64,000 nucleotides of DNA from Liolophura sinensis (Eukaryota; Mollusca; Polyplacophora; Chitonida; Chitonidae): the NCBI RefSeq assembly GCF_032854445.1, contig NW_027018020.1, positions 1-64,000 of the forward strand. The letters are read 5' to 3'. A program made the position numbers and the translations under genes. The notes below the pieces were generated by a model. That model saw only the letters and a list, made by a program, of their open reading frames with translations. It searched no databases and was not told the origin of the DNA. Shown piece after piece: positions 51,241-61,700 of this stretch (position 1 is its first letter; every line of letters starts with the position of its first letter).

Positions 51241-52701
51241 TTGGTCGGAGAGCAACGCGGATTGCACCATTCGATTTCTCGTCACAAAATACGTCGGATT
51301 AGCCTCTTACTAGTAGCACTGGAACAGTTTTTCCACTTTTGCATTTTTGCTTCGTGTTTTTGTTAATTGAAATCGGCTACACTGTACTCTGTACAATCGC
51401 GACTGGTCATTACTATATTCAACTTTTGACTATAAGTTATGTGCCCTTCGGTAGCCCAGAAGACCTGAAATCTTTGGGCTAAGCCCATTTAACTCACCCA
51501 GCAATTGCCTTACTTCTAAGTGCAAGACAATCTCAATGTCTTTATCTACGTGTAGAAAAACCACACCATTTGTACGTGAAAAACACAAGGTACTTCATAC
51601 AGTCTGCTGTAAAAAGTACAACTGAACACTGACCCACTTCAGTAAGGTGCCAAAAGATGCGGAATTGAGCCAGGCATCGGCAGCTGTTGAAAAATTGCAA
51701 ATTTCCCTGGTTTCCATGGAGTAAGAGCCGTTGCTGGGCACGTGATTATGACATAAATGATCATTCAGTTGTCACTACAGGCAAAACTATTGGTCGGAGA
51801 GACACGCGGTTTGCACCATTCGATTTCTCGTCACAAAATACGTCGGATTAGCCTCTTACCAGCAGCACTGGAACAGTTTTTCCACTTTTGCATTTTTACC
51901 TCGTCTTTTTGTTAATTGAAATCGGCTACACTGTACTCTGTTCAATCGCGACTGGTCATTACTATATTCAACTTTTGACTATAAGTTATGTGCCCTTCGG
52001 TAGCCCAGAAGACGTCAAATCTTTGGGCCAAGCCCATTTAACTCACCCAGCAATTGCCTTACTTCTAAATGCAAGACAATCTCAATGTCTTTATCTACGT
52101 GTAGAAAAACCACACCATTTGTACGTGAAAAACACAAGGTACTTGATACAGTCTGCTGTAAAAAGTACAACTGAACACTGACCCACTTCAGTAAGGTGCC
52201 AAAAGATGCGGAATTGAGCCAGGCATCGGCAGCTGTTGAATAATTGCTAATTTCCCTGGTTTCCATGGAGTAAGAGCCGTTCCTGGGCACTTGATTATGA
52301 CATAAATGATCATTCAATTGTCAATACAGCCAAAAGGATTGGTCGGAGAGCAACGCGGTTTGCACCATTCGATTTCTCGTCACAAAATACGTCGGATTAG
52401 CCTCTTACCAGCAGCACTGGAACAGTTTTTCTACTTTTGCATTTTTGCCTGGTCTTTTTGTTAATTGAAATCGGCTACACTGTACTCTGTACAATCGCGA
52501 CTGGTCATTACTATATTCAACTTTTGACTATAAGTTATGTGCCCTTCGGTAGCCCAGAAGACCTGAAATCTTTGGGTCAAGCCCATTTAACTCACCCAGC
52601 AATTGTCTTACTTCTAAGTCCAAGACAATCTCAATGTCCTTATCTACGTGTAGAACAACCACACCATTTGTACATAAAAAACACAAGGTACTTGATACAG
52701 T

Positions 52702-55700
52702 CTGCTGTAAAAAGTACAACTAAACACTGACCCACATTTATAAGGTGCCAAAAGATGCGGAATTGGGCCAGGCATCGGCAGCTGTTAAAAAATTGCAAAT
52801 ATCCCTGGTTTCCATGGAGTAAGAGCCGTTGCTGGGCACGTGATTATGACATCAATATTCATTAAATTGTCGCCACAGCCAAAAGTATTGGTCGGAGAGC
52901 AACGCGGTTTGCACCATTCGATTTCTCGTCACAAAATACGTCGGATTAGCCTCTTACCAGCAGCACTGGAACAGTTTTTCCACTTTTGCATTTTTGCCTG
53001 GTCTTTTTGTTAATTGAAATCGGCTACACTGTACTCTGTACAATCGCGACTGGTCATTACTATATTCAACTTTTGACTATAAGTTATGTGCCCTTCGGTA
53101 GCCCAGAAGACGTCAAATCTTTGGGCCAAGCCCATTTAACTCACCCAGCAATTGTCTTACTTCTAAGTCCAAGATATTCTCAATGTCTTTATCTACGTGT
53201 AGAAAAACCACACCATTTGTACGTGAAAACCACAAGGTACTTGATACAGTCTGCTGTAAAAAGTACAACTGACCACAGACCCACATGAATAAGGTGCCAA
53301 AAGATGCGGAATTGAGCCAGGTATCGGCAGCTGTTAAAAGATTGCAAATTTCTCTGGTTTCCATGGAGTAAGAGCCGTTGCTGGGAATGTGATTATGACA
53401 TAAATGATCATTCAATTGTCACTACAGTCAAAAGTATTGGTCGGACAGCAACGCGGTTTGCACCATTCGATTTCTCGTCACAAAATACGTCGGATTAGTC
53501 TCTTACCAGCAGCCATGGAACAATTTTTCCAATTTTGCATTTTTACCTCGTCTTTTTGTTAATTGAAATCGGCTACACTGTACTCTGTACAATCGCGACT
53601 GGTCATTACTATATTCAACTTTTGACTATAAGTTATGTGCCCTTCGGTAGCCCAGAAGACGTCAAATCTTTCGGCTAAGCCCATTTAACTCACCCAGCAA
53701 TTGTCTTACTTCTAAGTCCAAGACAATCTCAATGTCTTTATCTACGTGTAGAAAAACCACACCATTTGTACGTGAAAAACACAAGGTACTTGATACAGTC
53801 TGTTGTAAATAGTACAACTGAACACTGACCCACTTCAGTAAGGTGCCAAAAGATGCGGAATTGAGCCAGGCATCGGCAGCTGTTAAAAAATTGCAAATTT
53901 CCCTGGTTTCCATGGAGTAAGAGCCGTTGCTACGCACGTGATTATGACATAAATGATCATTCAATTGTCGCTACAGCCAAAAGTATTGGTCGGAGAGCAA
54001 CGCGGATTGCACCATTCGATTTCTCGTCACAAAATACGTCGGATTAGTCTCTTACCAGCAGCACTGGAACAGTTTTTCCACTTTTGCATTTTTGCCTGGT
54101 CTTTTTGTTAATTGAAATCGGCTACACTGTACTCTGTACAATCGCGACTGGTCATTACTATATTCAACTTTTGACTATAAGTTATGTGCCCTTCGGTAGC
54201 CCAGAAGACCTGAAATCTTTGGGTCAAGCCCATTTAACTCACCCAGCAATTGTCTTACTTCTAAGTCCAAGACAATCTCAATGTCTTTATCTACGTGTAG
54301 AAAAACCAGACCATTTGTACATAAAAAACACAAGGTACTTGATACAGTCTGCTGTAAAAAGTACAACTAAACACTGACCCACATTTATAAGGTGCCAAAA
54401 GATGCGGAATTGGGCCAGGCATCGGCAGCTGTTAAAAAATTGCAAATATCCCTGGTTTCCATGGAGTAAGAGCCGTTGCTGGGCACGTGATTATGACATC
54501 AATATTCATTGAATTGTCGCCACAGCCAAAAGTATTGGTCGGAGAGCAACGCGGTTTGCACCATTCGATTTCTCGTCACAAAATACGTCGGATTAGCCTC
54601 TTACCAGTAGCACTGGAACAGTTTTTCCACTTTTGCATTTTTGCCTGGTCTTTTTGTTAATTGAATTCGGCTACACTGTACTCTGTACAATCGCGACTGG
54701 TCATTACTATATTCAACTTTTGACTATAAGTTATGTGCCCTTCGGTAGCCCAGAAGACGTCAAATCTTTGGGCCAAGCCCATTTAACTCACCCAGCAATT
54801 GTCTTACTTCTAAGTCCAAGACAATCTCAATGTCTTTATCTACGTGTATAAAAACCACACCATTTGTACGTGAAAACCACAAGGTACTTGATACAGTCTG
54901 CTGTAAAAAGTACAACTGACCACAGACCCACATGAATAAGGTGCCAAAAGATGCGGAATTGAGCCAGGTATCGGCAGCTGTTAAAAGATTGCAAATTTCT
55001 CTGGTTTCCATGGAGTAAGAGCCGTTGCTGGGAATGTGATTATGACATAAATGATCATTCAATTGTCACTACAGTCAAAAGTATTGGTCGGAGAGCAACG
55101 CGGTTTGCACCATTCGATTTCTCGTCACAAAATACGTCGGATTAGTCTCTTACCAGCAGCCATGGAACAATTTTTCCAATTTTGTATTTTTACCTGGTCT
55201 TTTTGTTAATTGAAATCGGCTACACTGTACTCTGTACAATCGCGACTGGTCATTACTATATTCAACTTTTGACTATAAGTTATGTGCCCTTCGGTAGCCC
55301 AGAAGACGTCAAATCTTTGGGCTAAGCCCATTTAACTCACCCAGCAATTGTCTTACTTCTAAGTCCAAGACAATCTCAATGTCTTTATCTACGTGTAGAA
55401 AAACCAGACCATTTGTACATGAAAAACACAAGGTACTTGATACAGTCTGTTGTAAATAGTACAACTGAACACTGACCCACTTCAGTAAGGTGCCAAAAGA
55501 TTCGGAATTGAGCCAGGCATCGGCAGCTGTTGAAAAATTGCAAATTTCCCTGGTTTCCATGGAGTAAGAGCCGTTGCTACGCACGTGATTATGACATAAA
55601 TGATCATTCAATTGTCGCTACAGCCAAAAGTATTGGTCGGAGAGCAACGCGGATTGCACCATTCGATTTCTCGTCACAAAATACGTCGGATTAGCCTCTT

Positions 55701-57093
55701 ACTAGTAGCACTGGAACAGTTTTTCCACTTTTGCATTTTTGCTTCGTGTTTTTGTTAATTGAAATCGGCTACACTGTACTCTGTACAATCGCGACTGGTC
55801 ATTACTATATTCAACTTTTGACTATAAGTTATGTGCCCTTCGGTAGCCCAGAAGACCTGAAATCTTTGGGCTAAGCCCATTTAACTCACCCAGCAATTGC
55901 CTTACTTCTAAGTGCAAGACAATCTCAATGTCTTTATCTACGTGTAGAAAAACCACACCATTTGTACGTGAAAAACACAAGGTACTTCATACAGTCTGCT
56001 GTAAAAAGTACAACTGAACACTGACCCACTTCAGTAAGGTGCCAAAAGATGCGGAATTGAGCCAGGCATCGGCAGCTGTTGAAAAATTGCAAATTTCCCT
56101 GGTTTCCATGGAGTAAGAGCCGTTGCTGGGCACGTGATTATGACATAAATGATCATTCAGTTGTCACTACAGGCAAAAGTATTGGTCGGAGAGACACGCG
56201 GTTTGCACCATTCGATTTCTCGTCACAAAATACGTCGGATTAGCCTCTTACCAGCAGCACTGGAACAGTTTTTCCACTTTTGCATTTTTACCTCGTCTTT
56301 TTGTTAATTGAAATCGGCTACACTGTACTCTGTTCAATCGCGACTGGTCATTACTATATTCAACTTTTGACTATAAGTTATGTGCCCTTCGGTAGCCCAG
56401 AAGACGTCAAATCTTTGGGCCAAGCCCATTTAACTCACCCAGCAATTGCCTTACTTCTAAATGCAAGACAATCTCAATGTCTTTATCTACGTGTAGAAAA
56501 ACCACACCATTTGTACGTGAAAAACACAAGGTACTTGATACAGTCTGCTGTAAAAAGTACAACTGAACACTGACCCACTTCAGTAAGGTGCCAAAAGATG
56601 CGGAATTGAGCCAGGCATCGGCAGCTGTTGAATAATTGCTAATTTCCCTGGTTTCCATGGAGTAAGAGCCGTTCCTGGGCACTTGATTATGACATAAATG
56701 ATCATTCAATTGTCAATACAGCCAAAAGGATTGGTCGGAGAGCAACGCGGTTTGCACCATTCGATTTCTCGTCACAAAATACGTCGGATTAGCCTCTTAC
56801 CAGCAGCACTGGAACAGTTTTTCTACTTTTGCATTTTTGCCTGGTCTTTTTGTTAATTGAAATCGGCTACACTGTACTCTGTACAATCGCGACTGGTCAT
56901 TACTATATTCAACTTTTGACTATAAGTTATGTGCCCTTCGGTAGCCTAGAAGACCTGAAATCTTTGGGTCAAGCCCATTTAACTCACCCAGCAATTGTCT
57001 TACTTCTAAGTCCAAGACAATCTCAATGTCCTTATCTACGTGTAGAACAACCACACCATTTGTACATAAAAAACACAAGGTACTTGATACAGT
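52702..57093. repeat. HOR-C standard copy (8 monomers, 4,392 bp) in superunit copy 2
   Basis: Starts: 52,702 (b1), 53,251 (c1), 53,800 (a1), 54,349 (b2), 54,898 (c2), 55,447 (a2), 55,996 (extra 1) and 56,545 (extra 2); all are 549 bp. It is nearly identical to 36,783-41,173. Example differences are ACCTCGTC at 53,546 for ACCTGGTC, and AGCCTAGAAG at 56,943 for AGCCCAGAAG. Confidence 0.93.
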
Positions 57094-58740
57094 CTGCTGT
57101 AAAAAGTACAACTAAACACTGACCCACATTTATAAGGTGCCAAAAGATGCGGAATTGGGCCAGGCATCGGCAGCTGTTAAAAAATTGCAAATATCCCTGG
57201 TTTCCATGGAGTAAGAGCCGTTGCTGGGCACGTGATTATGACATCAATATTCATTAAATTGTCGCCACAGCCAAAAGTGTTGGTCGGAGAGCAACGCGGT
57301 TTGCACCATTCGATTTCTCGTCACAAAATACGTCGGATTAGCCTCTTACCAGCAGCACTGGAACAGTTTTTCCACTTTTGCATTTTTGCCTGGTCTTTTT
57401 GTTAATTGAAATCGGCTACACTGTACTCTGTACAATCGCGACTGGTCATTACTATATTCAACTTTTGACTATAAGTTATGTGCCCTTCGGTAGCCCAGAA
57501 GACGTCAAATCTTTGGGCCAAGCCCATTTAACTCACCCAGCAATTGTCTTACTTCTAAGTCCAAGATATTCTCAATGTCTTTATCTACGTGTAGAAAAAC
57601 CACACCATTTGTACGTGAAAACCACAAGGTACTTGATACAGTCTGCTGTAAAAAGTACAACTGACCACAGACCCACATGAATAAGGTGCCAAAAGATGCG
57701 GAATTGAGCCAGGTATCGGCAGATGTTAAAAGATTGCAAATTTCTCTGGTTTCCATGGAGTAAGAGCCGTTGCTGGGAATGTGATTATGACATAAATGAT
57801 CATTCAATTGTCACTACAGTCAAAAGTATTGGTCGGACAGCAACGCGGTTTGCACCATTCGATTTCTCGTCACAAAATACGTCGGATTAGTCTCTTACCA
57901 GCAGCCATGGAACAATTTTTCCAATTTTGCATTTTTACCTGGTCTTTTTGTTAATTGAAATCGGCTACACTGTACTCTGTACAATCGCGACTGGTCATTA
58001 CTATATTCAACTTTTGACTATAAGTTATGTGCCCTTCGGTAGCCCAGAAGACGTCAAATCTTTCGGCTAAGCCCATTTAACTCACCCAGCAATTGTCTTA
58101 CTTCTAAGTCCAAGACAATCTCAATGTCTTTATCTACGTGTAGAAAAACCACACCATTTGTACGTGAAAAACACAAGGTACTTGATACAGTCTGTTGTAA
58201 ATAGTACAACTGAACACTGACCCACTTCAGTAAGGTGCCAAAAGATGCGGAATTGAGCCAGGCATCGGCAGCTGTTGAAAAATTGCAAATTTCCCTGGTT
58301 TCCATGGAGTAAGAGCCGTTGCTACGCACGTGATTATGACATAAATGATCATTCAATTGTCGCTACAGCCAAAAGTATTGGTCGGAGAGCAACGCGGATT
58401 GCACCATTCGATTTCTCGTCACAAAATACGTCGGATTAGTCTCTTACGAGTAGCACTGGAACAGTTTTTCCACTTTTGCATTTTTGCCTGGTCTTTTTGT
58501 TAATTGAAACCGGCTACACTGTACTCTGTACAATCGCGGCTGGTCATTACTATATTCGACTTTTGACTATAAGTTATGTGCCCTTCGGTAGCCCAGAAGA
58601 CCTGAAATCTTTGGGCCAAGCCCATTTAACTCACCCAGCACTTGTCTTACTTCTAAGTTCAAGACAATCTCAATGTCTTTATCTAAGTGTAGAAAAACCA
58701 GACCATTTGTACATAAAAAACACAAGGTACTTGATACAGT
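57094..58740. repeat. HOR-C truncated copy (b1-c1-a1) in superunit copy 2
   Basis: Starts: 57,094, 57,643 and 58,192; each is 549 bp. It is the counterpart of 41,174-42,817 without the single-base gaps. A private change is CGGCAGATGTT (57,717) for CGGCAGCTGTT. Confidence 0.88.
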
Positions 58741-61700
58741 CTGCTGTAAAAAGTACAACTAAACACTGACCCACATTTATAAGGTGCCAAAAGATGTGGA
58801 ATTGGGCCAGGCATCGGCAGCTGTTAAAAAATTGCAGATTTCCCTGGTTTCCATGGAGTAAGAGCCGTTGCTGGGCACGTGACTATGAAATCAATGATCA
58901 TTGATCTGTCGCTACAGCCAAAAGTATTGGTCGGAGAGCAACGCGGTTTGCACCATTCGATTTCTCGTCACAAAATACGTCGGATTAGCCTCTTACCAGC
59001 AGCACTGGAACAGTTTTTCCACTTTTGCATTTTTGCCTGGTCTTTTTATTAATCGAAATCGGCTAAACTGTACTCTGTACAATCGCGACTGGTCATTACT
59101 ATATTCAACTTTTGACTATAAGTTATGTGCCCTTCGGTAGCCCAGAAGACCTGAAATCTTTGGGCTAAGCCCATTTAACTCACCCAGCAATTGCCTTACT
59201 TCTAAGTGCTAGACAATCTCAATGTCTTTATCTACATGTAGGAAAACCACACCATTTGTACGTGAAAACCACAAGGTACTTGATACAGTCTGCTGTAAAA
59301 TGTACAACTGACCACAGACCCACATGAATAAGGTGCCAAAAGATGCGGAATTGAGCCAGGCATCGGCAGCTGTTGAAAAATTGCAAATTTCCCTGGTTTC
59401 CATGGAGTAAGAGCCGTTGCTGGGCACGTGATTATGACATAAATGATCATTCAATTGTCACTACAGTCAAAAGTATTGGTCGGAGAGCAACGCGGTTTGC
59501 ACCATTCGATTTCTCGTCACAAAATACGTCGGATTAGTCTCTTACCAGCAGCCATGGAACAAGTTTTCCAATTTTGCATTTTTACCTGGTCTTTTTGTTA
59601 ATTGAAATCGGCTACACAGTACTCTGTACAATCGCGACTGGTCATTACTATATTCAACTTTTGACTATAAGTTATGTGCCCTTCGGTAGCCCAGAAGACG
59701 TCAAATCTTTCGGCTAAGCCCATTTAACTCACCCAGCAATTGTCTTACTTCTAAGTGCAAGACAATCTCAATGTCTTTATCTACGTGTAGAAAAACCACA
59801 CCATTTGTACATGAAAAACACAAGGTACTTGATACAGTCTGCTGTAAAAAGTACAACTGACCACAGACCCACATGAATAAGGTGCCAAAAGATGCGGAAT
59901 TGAGCCAGGTATCGGCAGCTGTTAAAAGATTGCAAATTTCTCTGGTTTCCATGGAGTAAGAGCCGTTGCTGTGAATGTGATTATGACATAAATGATCATT
60001 CAATTGTCACTACAGTCAAAAGTATTGGTCGGAGAGCAACGCGGTTTGCACCATTCGATTTCTCGTCACAAAATACGTCGGATTAGTCTCTTACCAGCAG
60101 CCATGGAACAATTTTTCCAATTTTGCATTTTTACCTGGTCTTTTTGTTAATTGAAATCGGCTACACTGTACTCTGTACAATCGCGACTGGTCATTACTAT
60201 ATTCAACTTTTGACTATAAGTTATGTGCCCTTCGGTAGCCCAGAAGACGTCAAATCTTTCGGCTAAGCCCATTTAACTCACCCAGCAATTGTCTTACTTC
60301 TAAGTGCAAGACAATCTCAATGTCTTTATCTACGTGTAGAAAAACCACACCATTTGTACATGAAAAACACAAGGTACTTGATACAGTCTGTTGTAAATAG
60401 TACAACTGAACACTGACCCACTTCAGTAAGGTGCCAAAAGATTCGGAATTGAGCCAGGCATCGGCAGCTGTTGAAAAATTGCAAATTTCCCTGGTTTCCA
60501 TGGAGTAAGAGCCGTTGCTACGCACGTGATTATGACATAAATGATCATTCAATTGTCGCTACAGCCAAAAGTATTGGTCGGAGAGCAACGCGGATTGCAC
60601 CATTCGATTTCTCGTCACAAAATACGTCGGATTAGCCTCTTACTAGTAGCACTGGAACAGTTTTTCCACTTTTGCATTTTTGCCTGGTCTTTTTGTTAAT
60701 TGAAACCGGCTACACTGTACTCTGTACAATCGCGACTGGTCATTACTATATTCGACTTTTGACTATAAGTTATGTGCCCTTCGGTAGCTCAGAAGACCTG
60801 AAATCTTTGGGCCAAGCCCATTTAACTCACCCAGCAATTGTCTTACTTCTAAGTCCAAGGCAATCTCAATGTCTTTATCTAAGTGTAGAAAAACCAGACC
60901 ATTTGTACATAAAAAATACAAGGTACTTGATACAGTCTGCTGTAAAAAGTACAACTAAACACTGACCCACATTTATAAGGTGCCAAAAGATGCGGAATTG
61001 CGCCAGGCATCGGCAGCTGTTAAAAAATTGCAAATATCCCTGGTTTCCATGGAGTAAGAGCCGTTGCTGGGCACGTGATTATGACATAAATGATCATTCA
61101 ATTGTCACTACAGGCAAAAGTATTGGTCGGAGAGCAACGCGGTTAGCACCATTCGATTTCTCGTCACAAAATACGTCGGATTAGCCTCTTACCAGCAGCA
61201 CTGGATCAGTTTTTCCACTTTTGCATTTTTACCTGGTCTTTTTGTTTATTGAAATCGGCTACACTGTACTCTGTACAATCGCGACTGGTCATTACTATAT
61301 TCAACTTTTGACTATAAGTTATGTGCCCTTCGGTAGCCCAGAAGACGTCAAATCTTTGGGCCAAGCCCATTTAACTCACCCAGCAATTGCCTTACTTCTA
61401 AGTGCAAGACAATCTCAATGTCTCTATCTACGTGTAGAAAAACCACACCATTTGTACGTGAAAACCACAAGGTACTTGATACAGTCTGCTGTAAAAAGTA
61501 CAACTGAACACTGACCCACTTCAGTAAGGTGCCAAAAGATGCGGAATTGAGCCAGGCATCGGCAGCTGTTGAAAAATTGCAAATTTCCCTGGTTTCCATG
61601 GAGTAAGAGCCGTTGCTGGGCACGTGATTATGACATCAATGATCATTCAATTGTCACTACAGGCAAAAGTATTGGTCGGAGAGCAACGCGGTTTGCACCA

